IMG/VR virus record: IMGVR_UViG_3300024520_000585
Location: 1-20,709 of that record
Reading direction: 5' to 3' (one strand)
Length of the DNA stretch: 20,709 bases
Source: a virus
Below are positions 7,806 to 14,309 of the stretch, in pieces. Position 1 is the stretch's first letter; every line of letters begins with the position of its first letter. The notes under the pieces are model-generated. The model saw nothing but the letters and a program-made list of their open reading frames with translations, did not search any database and was not told the origin of the DNA. The translations under genes were made by a program, and so were the position numbers.

Positions 7806-8061
7806 CTTTTAAATCCTTACTTATAAGCATTGCATAACCAGCTATATCATCCCAATGATCTTTATGTTTATGGCTACCAGCTAATATTCTAGCTAGCTTA
7901 TGACATATCATGTCAATTGCCTCTCTTTGATCATAGGTTAGACAACCCCAATTCTGACTAATCATACATACTTCTTTTAGTTTTTGTGCTGTTTCTGCAT
8001 GATCGCTGAATATGCCATGTGTTGTCTGTCGTTGGATAAGAATTTCTTCAATAGTCATCAT
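7798..8061 (-). CDS. DUF6378-like small protein of nucleotide-metabolism block
   Basis: An 87-residue protein whose centre, QREAIDMICHKLARILAG followed by HKDHWDDIAGYA, matches a widespread small phage family that I recognise as DUF6378 (THGxF near the N-terminus, KxARI, HxDHWxDIAGYA). The helical pattern with acidic residues resembles all-alpha nucleotide pyrophosphohydrolases, but the biochemical role is not established. Two adjacent ATGs (8061, 8058) could start it. It overlaps the preceding gene by up to 14 nt and the TS homologue by 8 nt, which implies co-translation with nucleotide enzymes. Confidence 0.8.
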   Translation of the reverse strand: MMTIEEILIQRQTTHGIFSDHAETAQKLKEVCMISQNWGCLTYDQREAIDMICHKLARILAGSHKHKDHWDDIAGYAMLISKDLKDV

Positions 8062-8371
8062 TTATTCTCTTCATTACTTTTTTATGTACTTGATTCCAAG
8101 CTACATCAAACTCTTCTTCAGTTATTCGTAGCGTGTTAAGGATATTACAATAGAATTTCATAATATCTGCTAATTCATGTACTATCTTTTGTCTATTACA
8201 TTGTTTCTTTTGTACCCTCCATACTTTCCAATTAAACTCTTGTAAAAGTTCTGTAGCTTCTACTATTAGAGCAAGTACATTTTCTCTTATAGCTTCATCT
8301 CCTATACCCATAGGATGAGCCATAAGCTTTTGTAACTGTGCTTGCTGTTTAAGGTATTGTTGTAAGTTCAT
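8048..8371 (-). CDS. All-alpha NTP pyrophosphatase, dUTPase/dCTPase-like
   Basis: A 107-residue protein with the all-alpha NTP pyrophosphohydrolase metal-site pattern ExxE-(12-28)-ExxD: E38/E41 in LIVEATELLQEF and E66/D69 in HELADIMKFY. The LQ start, the ALIVEATELL helix, the NWKVW box and the terminal helix match the dimeric dUTPase/MazG branch, which removes pyrophosphate from dNTPs. T4 gp56, which destroys dCTP and dUTP to protect hydroxymethylcytosine DNA, is in the same superfamily. With a dCMP-type TS homologue 250 bases downstream, a dCTPase or dUTPase role is attractive but not proven. It starts two bases after the helicase stop. Confidence 0.85.
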   Translation of the reverse strand: MNLQQYLKQQAQLQKLMAHPMGIGDEAIRENVLALIVEATELLQEFNWKVWRVQKKQCNRQKIVHELADIMKFYCNILNTLRITEEEFDVAWNQVHKKVMKRINDDY

Positions 8372-8373
8372 AG

Positions 8374-9942
8374 TTAAAATGTATACCCAAGGATAGTAGG
8401 ATATTTGTCATAGTACCCTACTCTAATCTGAGTTGGATGACGGAGTTCAGTTTGACGTTGTAAAGCTTCTGCTACTGTGTTTGGGCATTCACCTCCTGCA
8501 CGTTGTTTCCACCATTGTTCAGCTTTCAGCCTTGGGTATCCTTTATGCTGGAAAGCAATCCACTCATGATAAAGGATAAACGGACCACAGGTATAGCTTA
8601 CTTTAAATGACGGCGTTTTGCCGGCTTTATGATGTTTACTATATCTTATATGCTGAATAGTTTTAGTAAACACCTTTTTCTTTTCTTGCAGCACTGCTTC
8701 TGTTGAGGCCTGTGTTACAAGCTTAGTTTGTATAGTAAAAATATGATCACAACTCGGACATTTTTTAACTCTTATATGTACTATCTCAGCACATTTAGGA
8801 CATACTTTTGTAAAGCCATTACCACCTTCTCCTTTCTTAGCTCTACCTTTCTTCTTGATATATACATTATCTACTGGGCCTAGCCTAGCTACGTTACCTG
8901 CAAAGTCTAATACTAAACATTTATCTTTGCCAGGATTAATTCGCATACCCCGGCCCAACATTTGTACATGCAGCACAGGTGATTGGGTAGGCCGCATCAT
9001 TACAATCATATCCACATTAGGTGCATCAAAGCCTGTAGTTAATGTTTCTACAGACACGATAGCTTGTAAATAGCCCGCTGTGAATAAATCTAGCAAATGT
9101 TTCCTATCAAAGTCTAGTTTACTATGTACTGCAGCTGCAAGTATACCTGCTCTATTTAGCTCTGCTGCTATGTGCTCACAGTGCTCAATATCAATAGCAA
9201 ATACTAGCCAAGACTTACGTGATTCTTTAAACTTTATAAGCTCTTTAACTATTCGTTTAGTTATATGCACATGATCTAATCTTCTACTTAGATCAATCTT
9301 ACTATAGTCTCCTGCAAGTATCTTTAAGCCTTTTGTATCAAGAACATATTCTGTAGCTTTTGTAGATAATAAAGCTAAATAGCCTTCTTGTATAAGCTTT
9401 TGTATCTCTATATTATATATGATCTTATCGAAAAGATGCCCTTCAGTTAATAGTCCATGCCCTCTCCGGAAGGGCGTCGCAGTTAAGCCAAGTACCTTCA
9501 CCTTGGGGAATTTCCCAAGGAATGTACGATACCGGCCTTCGCCTTCCGGTGGAATTAAATGTGCTTCATCTACAATTATAAGTCCGTACTCTTGAAAGAG
9601 GTGTGCTTTCTTATATACCGATTGTATGCTAGCCACAGTGAATAGCCTAAATTGACGAGAATTAAGACCGGCAGAATAAACACCAACACTAGTAGGACAT
9701 AGGTAATCACGAAGAATGCGAGCATCCTGTCGAATAATTTCTTTTGTATGTGTGAGGATAAGAATTTTCTCATTTGGAAACCTTTTATGTGACTCAGCAC
9801 AAAAACCAGCAAGAATATGTGACTTACCTGAACCTGTGGGTGCACAGATTAAAGGATTGCCTGCATCTTTATTATAAAAATATTTAAAGATGCTATCTAT
9901 AGCTTCTTGCTGGTACGCTCTAAGCATTGGCATAAGAATCAT
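8374..9942 (-). CDS. RadD-like superfamily 2 DEAH helicase
   Basis: A 522-residue ATP-driven DNA or nucleoprotein translocase. Motifs in order: Q-like region LRAYQQEAI (7-15), Walker A APTGSGKS (34-41), Ia LTHTKE, II VDEAH (124-128), III GLTATPFRRG (152-161), IV-V VSVETLTTGFDAPNVD (296-311), VI HVQMLGRGMR (325-334). A four-Cys zinc finger follows (C381, C384, C395, C398: CPKC and CPSC), then a C-terminal ~120-residue extension ending in SF2-phage-type basic and aromatic residues. Helicase core plus C-terminal zinc finger is the RadD layout, a repair helicase that assists recombination. ATG 9942, 9933 and 9927 are all possible starts; the GAGG at 9946-9949 does not settle it. It sits directly downstream of the exonuclease and Sak4 genes. 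Confidence 0.94.
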   Translation of the reverse strand: MILMPMLRAYQQEAIDSIFKYFYNKDAGNPLICAPTGSGKSHILAGFCAESHKRFPNEKILILTHTKEIIRQDARILRDYLCPTSVGVYSAGLNSRQFRLFTVASIQSVYKKAHLFQEYGLIIVDEAHLIPPEGEGRYRTFLGKFPKVKVLGLTATPFRRGHGLLTEGHLFDKIIYNIEIQKLIQEGYLALLSTKATEYVLDTKGLKILAGDYSKIDLSRRLDHVHITKRIVKELIKFKESRKSWLVFAIDIEHCEHIAAELNRAGILAAAVHSKLDFDRKHLLDLFTAGYLQAIVSVETLTTGFDAPNVDMIVMMRPTQSPVLHVQMLGRGMRINPGKDKCLVLDFAGNVARLGPVDNVYIKKKGRAKKGEGGNGFTKVCPKCAEIVHIRVKKCPSCDHIFTIQTKLVTQASTEAVLQEKKKVFTKTIQHIRYSKHHKAGKTPSFKVSYTCGPFILYHEWIAFQHKGYPRLKAEQWWKQRAGGECPNTVAEALQRQTELRHPTQIRVGYYDKYPTILGYTF

Positions 9943-10240
9943 CTACCTCTAAAATTCGACATGCCCATGCTCCTTTGTTTGTACAAGCATTAAAACCATC
10001 TTCACCTTTTATAATAACCTTGACTGCAAATCCCTCTTCTATAAGTTGATCTCGTGCAACTTTACTAGGTATGTCCCCATCAAATAGTGGCCCAATTTGA
10101 TATAAGACACGAAGTGTATCTATTTCACCACTTGTCATCTCTTGTACTCGCACAATTAGTTTACAAGCACTTGCGAGTTCATCTTTACTTGATAAATCGA
10201 TAGACTCGTGTAAAATACTAAGCAATTTTTGCAATTTCAT
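9920..10240 (-). CDS. Small unknown protein, possible winged helix
   Basis: The chosen start is ATG 10240 (MKLQKLLS), which overlaps the exonuclease stop as ATGA and has GGGAAAG upstream; a longer start at 10255 is possible. The 106 residues are helical at first, then show EIDTLRVLYQIGPLFDGDIP, SKVARDQLIEEGFAV and IIKGEDGFNACTNKG. The helix-helix-hairpin order resembles a winged-helix unit, but no family is recognised. Position between exonuclease and helicase suggests an accessory of the recombination module; this is context only. Confidence 0.7.
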   Translation of the reverse strand: MKLQKLLSILHESIDLSSKDELASACKLIVRVQEMTSGEIDTLRVLYQIGPLFDGDIPSKVARDQLIEEGFAVKVIIKGEDGFNACTNKGAWACRILEVDDSYANA

Positions 10241-11025
10241 ACACAACTTTCCCATTCTTTACAGCCAGTTGGAACAGATTTAGTATGGCCTTTGGCACAT
10301 GTTAACTTGTCAACGCCCATACTTGCATATTTACAGCTACGGCACACTTTATTAGGTACGTCGTTACCATGGCATATACCATTCATGCTGCATATCTTAC
10401 AGGTCCACCAGTCTACTCCACCAATACGGTTAGGTGGGTCTGTAGCACCTATAACAGATAAAGCTCTAGCTTCATAGTTACTGACAACAGTAGGCTCAAA
10501 AACTATTCGCTCAAAATGTCGTTCTTCTGTGTTTTTATTCACAGCTACAAATAGTATACGAGTTAGATCTAAGTATCCTGCATATAGTTGTCCTTGAACC
10601 CAATAAGCTGGATTAGATTTTTTAATGCCTTTTTTGCAGTATACTTTCCAATAAGCATCTGCCATTGTCTTGATTTCTAGTAAATGTTTTGTCTTCTCCG
10701 CTCCTGGTACCCCGCTAGCGATACCGTCTATATGGCCTTTAATGACTCCACCAAAGATAGATATTTCTTTCTGTTGGTCTGTAACAGTACAGCCGATCTT
10801 TTTTAAATCTCGTACTATACGATGCTCTTCCCAATCACCACGTTCCCATAGTCTAGCTACCCTTGGGGGAATGGGGTTTCGGTAGGCATCATGCAATACA
10901 TAGTACAAGTATCGATCACACTCATGCCCAAGTTGAGAAATCCCAAGGTAGCCGCGGTGATCCGAGCTTGTGTTAAGTGCTTCAATGTGGGCATTGATTA
11001 GGTCTTTATAGATTATTTTAGCCAT
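10237..11025 (-). CDS. Cas4/RecB-like PD-(D/E)XK exonuclease with Cys clusters
   Basis: The start is ATG 11025 (MAKIIYKDL), six bases after GGAAG; the longer start at 11055 lies deep inside the previous gene. The 262 residues show SxLGHECDRYLYY (first Cys, C36), then the PD-(D/E)XK core GHIDG (D100), LLEIKT (E117, K119) and the QxxxY motif QGQLY (Q144, Y148). A Cys-rich C-terminus follows (C209, C212, C218, C228, C231, C243, C255, C261). One N-terminal Cys plus a C-terminal Cys set is the iron-sulfur arrangement of Cas4/AddB-type nucleases; the surplus Cys residues suggest an additional zinc knuckle. The probable role is resection of DNA ends to feed the Sak4 annealing system encoded just upstream. 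Nuclease family is firm; the metal cluster is inferred. Confidence 0.9.
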   Translation of the reverse strand: MAKIIYKDLINAHIEALNTSSDHRGYLGISQLGHECDRYLYYVLHDAYRNPIPPRVARLWERGDWEEHRIVRDLKKIGCTVTDQQKEISIFGGVIKGHIDGIASGVPGAEKTKHLLEIKTMADAYWKVYCKKGIKKSNPAYWVQGQLYAGYLDLTRILFVAVNKNTEERHFERIVFEPTVVSNYEARALSVIGATDPPNRIGGVDWWTCKICSMNGICHGNDVPNKVCRSCKYASMGVDKLTCAKGHTKSVPTGCKEWESCV

Positions 11026-11212
11026 GGTCTTCTTCCGTAATTGATATATATTCATCTACCCAGTCACAAACTTCTTGGTAAGATGAAAAAGGATTCATAC
11101 TGACGGTTATTTTATCCCAACATCTGCATAATGGATTTGCATAAGCTCCCCATTCACCATTATCTTGAAGGATATAATAACCTTTATATTCTTCTACCGA
11201 AACGTTGTGCAT
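11018..11212 (-). CDS. Small conserved-type phage protein of unknown function
   Basis: A 64-residue protein starting at ATG 11212 with one of the best ribosome sites in the window (TAGGAGG, plus strand 11219-11225, five bases before ATG). The pattern YKGYYILQDNGEWGAYANP ... FSSYQEVCDWVDEYI is like small phage proteins with a strand-rich 'YxGYxI' front and a helical 'F.S.EEA..WID' end. No function can be given. It overlaps the exonuclease gene by 8 nt and is preceded by a perfect 13-bp stem that ends three bases before its ribosome site, suggesting translational control or RNA processing. Confidence 0.7.
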   Translation of the reverse strand: MHNVSVEEYKGYYILQDNGEWGAYANPLCRCWDKITVSMNPFSSYQEVCDWVDEYISITEEDHG

Positions 11213-11227
11213 TTATACCTCCTAATG

Positions 11228-11295
11228 CCTTACTAGCTAACACCTCCGAACAGGCTCGTTTTCCCTAATGGTAGAACGAAAATTAGCTAGTAAGG
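11228..11295 (-). other. 68-nt structured RNA candidate (13-bp stem, three-way junction)
   Basis: CCTTACTAGCTAA (11228-11240) pairs perfectly with TTAGCTAGTAAGG (11283-11295). Inside are a second hairpin TCGTT/AACGA (11256-11260 with 11275-11279) and a weak one CCT/AGG (11243-11254), giving a possible three-way junction. On the transcribed minus strand it lies between the DUF669 stop and the strong ribosome site of the next gene. There is no T-run, so it is not an intrinsic terminator, and it lacks tRNA features. A processing site or translational regulator is possible. Confidence 0.5.
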
Positions 11296-11305
11296 ACTTT
11301 TTAAC

Positions 11306-11731
11306 TTATACCCAAGGGGCTTCTTCAGTAGCCTCTATGGCCTCTACGGCCTCTTTGTAATTACTGACAGTATTACTAGGAGCATAGGGGCCACTAGCGG
11401 GCCGGATCGTGACACATGCGCTTATTGGGATTCCGTGCAGTTCTTGTGTATTTTCAATAAGCGGTATACCACAAGCAATGCAAATCTTACTTAAATCACG
11501 TTGTGCGATTTCCACAGCCTTGGGATTCGGATTATCTAGGTTGAGGTTAGCCCAAAGAAGTTTGTTTACATGCTTACCTTCTATGATCTTAAAGGTTAAT
11601 TTAAGATAGTTGCCGTCTCCCTTTTTTGTGTTCATCATTACACTGTCTGTAATGATAACATTATAACGGCCAGCAGGTATAGGAGTAAATTCTTGCGCGA
11701 CTTTTGACGCATCAAATTTTAGTGTTGTCAT
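11306..11731 (-). CDS. DUF669 single-stranded DNA-binding-type protein
   Basis: A 141-residue protein that matches DUF669 from end to end: FDASKV..EFTPIPAGRYNVII, TKKGDGNYLKLTFKIIEG, ANLNLDNPNPKAVEIA, ICIACGIP, and YAPSNTVSNY. DUF669 proteins stand beside phage recombinases and are regarded as SSB-like. The C-terminus (EATEEAPWV) is acidic with a hydrophobic end, reminiscent of SSB tails that recruit partner proteins. It starts by a 1-nt overlap (TAATG) with the Sak4 gene. Sak4 annealing is known to be stimulated by the cognate SSB in other phages, so the pair probably works together. Family assignment is strong; DNA binding is inferred. Confidence 0.88.
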   Translation of the reverse strand: MTTLKFDASKVAQEFTPIPAGRYNVIITDSVMMNTKKGDGNYLKLTFKIIEGKHVNKLLWANLNLDNPNPKAVEIAQRDLSKICIACGIPLIENTQELHGIPISACVTIRPASGPYAPSNTVSNYKEAVEAIEATEEAPWV

Positions 11732-12408
11732 TAGGTTATTACCTTTTTAAATATGTCAGTTAAGTTTGGTTTTTCTGCTTCATTCAGTTTACCTGAACGA
11801 TCTTTTGCTAGATATTGTATGTTTGGTTGTGTTTGTAGGTAACGTTCACCTTCTTTGGTTACTCTCATGCAACAAAGTATGTCCATGAGATATGGAAAGT
11901 TTTGGGTATACATCTGCCCCGGAAGCATGGGACCGAAGCGTATAGTATTAGCTATACTATCTGTAACACACCCTTGTTTTGCTGTAAAGACTACATGCAT
12001 TGGTAATGCTCTGAATGCACGAGTAAGCCTTAGCATTTCCATTGCCATCTTGCCATATGCCTGTCTAGGATCAGCTTGTTTGCCTTCTTCGTTTGCTTTC
12101 CTTTGCAGTTCAAGAAGGCTACCATCGAGTGATTGTTCAGCAATATCACTAATGGAATCTAAACATACAGTCTCATAGGCCCCGCCATGTGCCTTCACAA
12201 AAGCATAAGCTTCTTGTAGCTCTGCAATACTATTTAGCTCTATAGCAGGTATATCTTTATTTGCTAATGAAAGCAACCCTGCTTCAGCTGATAGTATCAA
12301 TGGCTTTGGTGCTGTACTGCACAATACAGTTTTACCTACGCCTGACTGCCCATAAATGGTTATCTTGACATAGTGTATATCACGTTTGGTTGACGTTACA
12401 TTTATCAT
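11731..12408 (-). CDS. sak4: Sak4-like RecA-family ATPase (annealing recombinase)
   Basis: A 225-residue P-loop ATPase of the AAA_24/Sak4 group, remote RecA relatives that anneal single strands during phage recombination. Walker A is IYGQSGVGKT (18-27) and Walker B is VCLDSISD with D84. The sequence KMAMEMLRLTRAFRALPMHVVFTA (given in part: residues ~119-142) is the typical third strand-helix, and the C-terminus NLTDIFKKVI is typical too. Total length equals that of known Sak4 proteins. It overlaps the genes on both sides (ATGA upstream, TAATG downstream) and is followed by DUF669, exonuclease and RadD-like helicase, which is the expected recombination cassette. Confidence 0.9.
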   Translation of the reverse strand: MINVTSTKRDIHYVKITIYGQSGVGKTVLCSTAPKPLILSAEAGLLSLANKDIPAIELNSIAELQEAYAFVKAHGGAYETVCLDSISDIAEQSLDGSLLELQRKANEEGKQADPRQAYGKMAMEMLRLTRAFRALPMHVVFTAKQGCVTDSIANTIRFGPMLPGQMYTQNFPYLMDILCCMRVTKEGERYLQTQPNIQYLAKDRSGKLNEAEKPNLTDIFKKVIT

Positions 12409-12761
12409 TTTATTGCCAATGTGCCTTGACCAGGCTTTGCAGTAACTGCTTGCCGTAAAATACTATCATCTGGTAACTTGTTATACAAGTTGATCTTAAG
12501 AGTTGGTTTCCAATCTAGGCAAAGAACTTCGTCTGTTGAAAGCTTTCCCAAGATGGCTAACTCTGCCCGATCTATCGTATAGTTTACTCTTGCAGTTGCG
12601 GTTACCTTAAATCCGCCAAAGATATCAGTTTTTGAGCCGATCTTAGTGTTTTTTAGCACCTTGGGAAGGATAAGGTTACGAAGGCGAACTTCTTGTTCTT
12701 TTACAGTTGTAAGAGTTGCTTTTGCTGCTAACCAATCTTGTACTAGTTGTTCATCTTTCAT
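12405..12761 (-). CDS. DUF7173-like phage protein upstream of Sak4
   Basis: A 118-residue protein with an N-terminal helix (LVQDWLAAKATLTTVKEQE), a central strand pair (GGFKVTATARVNYTIDRAEL) and a C-terminal YNKLPDDSILRQAVTAKPGQ. This matches small phage proteins commonly encoded directly before Sak4/AAA ATPase genes, which I believe are called DUF7173; the function is unknown. The start at 12761 has only a weak AGAG ribosome site and follows the structured 12789-12928 region, so its translation may depend on that leader. ATGA overlap with sak4. Confidence 0.75.
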   Translation of the reverse strand: MKDEQLVQDWLAAKATLTTVKEQEVRLRNLILPKVLKNTKIGSKTDIFGGFKVTATARVNYTIDRAELAILGKLSTDEVLCLDWKPTLKINLYNKLPDDSILRQAVTAKPGQGTLAIK

Positions 12762-12788
12762 GTTTTATGCTCTATGTTTTGTGTTGGG

Positions 12789-12928
12789 GGCCCTGTTTTC
12801 GTCACACAGGTAGGGCTAAGCCTGCGATTAGACCACGTGATGAGCTAGGTCGTGACTGGCCCTGTTTTATGCAACAGGTAGGGCCAAGCCTGTATAACAC
12901 CTAGACCTCGTACGCTAGGCCTCGTACA
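12789..12928 (-). repeat. Duplicated GC-rich hairpins and 14-bp tandem repeat
   Basis: Two direct copies of a ~35-nt unit, 12789-12824 and 12858-12892, share GGCCCTGTTTT ... ACAGGTAGGGC(C/T)AAGCCTG. Each folds as a hairpin either by GGCCCT/AGGGCC or by CCTGT/ACAGG. Between them lies a short dyad (GACC 12831-12834 with GGTC 12848-12851). Beyond the second copy, CTAGACCTCGTACG (12901-12914) and CTAGGCCTCGTACA (12915-12928) form a 14-bp tandem repeat with a partial third unit running into the stop codon of the next gene. The stretch 12762-12928 is non-coding and GC-rich. No T-run follows. Candidates: RNA processing element, protein-binding leader or replication signal. Confidence 0.6.
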
Positions 12929-13615
12929 CTAGGCTGCATTCTCTTGCTGTGCCCACTCTTTTGCAAAATTGACATACGTCAAAAAGGCATTTGCAGTAGA
13001 CTCAGCATATCCTAGATCATTATGCATTGCCTGCACAAGATCTTTTCGTTGCATCGTAATGTTCTCTCGAATGTAGCTAACGAGCTCGCTCAGCGGAACA
13101 CTATTACCCACACGTCCAGTACTAATACCGAGCTCACGAGTAGCTCGACTATACGCAGCTGCTGCCGAGTTAGCAGTATAGCCCATTTCGTTCTGAAGAG
13201 CTTCAACAACTTCAGTACGACTCTTATCCGCACCAATAAGTTCTGATACGAATTTGACCATATCCACAAGGCTATTGCGATTCTGCGAAGGCAGTTCCAC
13301 ACCCGCCTCTTCCGCATACTTACGGATATGAGCACCAGCAGTAGCTTCGCTTACATCAAAAGTATCCGCAATAAGCGTTAGCATCTCTTTGCGTACATCA
13401 CTATCGGTGAGGTCTGCATCCTCAAGCATCTCATCGACTTTCTTCGTACGCTCTTTTGCCCCAAGGGTGATGCCCGCTCCCCGAGCTAACTTCTGGTATT
13501 CACGTACAGCTTGTGTGATATCGACACCACCTTCAGTAGCAAGCTTCATGATGGTAGCATTCTTGTCAAGATCTGCTTCTAATGCAGCTTGAAAAAGTTC
13601 AGTAAGTTCGGCCAT
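12929..13615 (-). CDS. Four-repeat helical (HTH-like) protein, unknown function
   Basis: A 228-residue protein made almost entirely of four tandem ~50-residue helical units at about 4-50, 59-108, 116-165 and 175-224. The unit is best seen in copies 3 and 4: (S/D)LV..(I/V)(R/S)E.I....(R).(V/L)V.A(L/M)(Q/H)N(E/D)(M/L)GY, then .A.(S)A.A(A/F), then a helix ending in RELGI or AKEWA. Copies 1 and 2 are more diverged (GVDITQAVREYQKLARGAGI; FDVSEATAGAHIRKYAEEAGV). Each unit looks like a three-helix DNA-binding bundle. It has its own promoter (13645-13679), a good ribosome site (GGAGAAG), higher-GC codons than many neighbours and flanking non-coding spacers, so it is probably highly expressed. A DNA-coating or transcription-control role is conjecture; no family recognised. 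Confidence 0.85.
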   Translation of the reverse strand: MAELTELFQAALEADLDKNATIMKLATEGGVDITQAVREYQKLARGAGITLGAKERTKKVDEMLEDADLTDSDVRKEMLTLIADTFDVSEATAGAHIRKYAEEAGVELPSQNRNSLVDMVKFVSELIGADKSRTEVVEALQNEMGYTANSAAAAYSRATRELGISTGRVGNSVPLSELVSYIRENITMQRKDLVQAMHNDLGYAESTANAFLTYVNFAKEWAQQENAA

Positions 13616-13644
13616 TTTCTTCTCCGGTCTTTTCTCAAAGTGTA

Positions 13645-13679
13645 GGTATATTATACTTCACAATGAGATTTTTGTACAG
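13645..13679 (-). promoter_or_regulatory. Promoter CTGTA-N19-TATAATATACC upstream of repeat protein
   Basis: On the minus strand TGTACA (13673-13678) lies 17 bases before TATAAT (13650-13655), followed by ATACC. The full layout CTGTA-N19-TATAATATACC is repeated exactly, with the same spacing and a shared ATCTC in the spacer offset by one base, at 15753-15787 on the other strand. The -10 is a perfect sigma70 match; the -35 matches TTGACA at four of six bases. Start of transcription would be near 13640. Confidence 0.65.
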
Positions 13680-13710
13680 CTAAAGTTTTCTATACGCCCA
13701 TAAATTTTGC

Positions 13711-14304
13711 TTATTGGCCCTCCAATTCTGGATACATTTTGAGACATGAGGCTTGTACCTCTATTGCCTTGTTATACAAGTCTTTCAGCTTGTAAAAAAG
13801 AGCAGACTTTACAGGTTCTGGCTCTACAGGTTCTGGCGTTGGCTCTGGCTCTACAGGCTTGGCAGGCTTGTTTTCCGCCGTAAACTTAGCAGCTATTTCA
13901 TCCTCTAGGGTTAGCCGATCACGTACCATAGCTGGATAATTCTTTGGAATTATGTCTGCTATTGTGGCTACTCCTACTTTTGCATATTTTCCTTGCTCAA
14001 CAGCATCTAAATATTCACCTGCACGGCAATACTCAGTCACTGTTCCTTTTTGAAGCTCAGGTTCTTTTGGTTTATTTCTCAGCATATCACGGATTATAAA
14101 CTGAGCATTACTTTTGTTACAACCTCCTTTATGTTGTAACTCAGCATAACAATGGCGTATTTCTTCTAAAAACGCCATACGATATTCACCTGACACTTGA
14201 CTGTGAAGGTATTTTAGTATTGGCGTATAAGCCGTTAATACTGGCGTATAGTATGCATTGTAAATACCTTCAATGACTGCATTTGAGATGTAAGTTTTGT
14301 TCAT
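13711..14304 (-). CDS. Unknown protein, related to the middle of the J-domain protein gene
   Basis: A 197-residue protein of unknown function. Residues 1-75 are helical with Tyr-rich beginnings (YNAYYTPVLTAYTPIL) and include HCYAELQHKGG. Residues ~92-130 (YCRAGEYLDAVEQGKYAK ... IIPKNYPAMV) parallel residues ~75-108 of the next gene upstream (KWAKAGEFITAVQDGRKLER ... LLPSSYQTLV), so the two may share a domain. A Pro-Glu linker of repeated EPEP/EPTP/EPV (147-166) separates this from a short basic-helical C-terminus. It starts 5 nt after the previous stop with a weak ribosome site. Followed by a 95-nt spacer carrying the promoter of the repeat protein. Confidence 0.75.
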   Translation of the reverse strand: MNKTYISNAVIEGIYNAYYTPVLTAYTPILKYLHSQVSGEYRMAFLEEIRHCYAELQHKGGCNKSNAQFIIRDMLRNKPKEPELQKGTVTEYCRAGEYLDAVEQGKYAKVGVATIADIIPKNYPAMVRDRLTLEDEIAAKFTAENKPAKPVEPEPTPEPVEPEPVKSALFYKLKDLYNKAIEVQASCLKMYPELEGQ

Positions 14305-14309
14305 TAGGT

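Noticed and set aside
11228-11295. Possible tRNA (TGGTAGAACG resembles a D-arm)
   Set aside because: No anticodon arm, no T-arm GTTCGA in position, no CCA-compatible acceptor; 13-bp outer stem is too long.
12789-12928. CRISPR-like repeat-spacer array
   Set aside because: Only two units, each a strong hairpin, no cas genes, and the other repeat is an immediate tandem.
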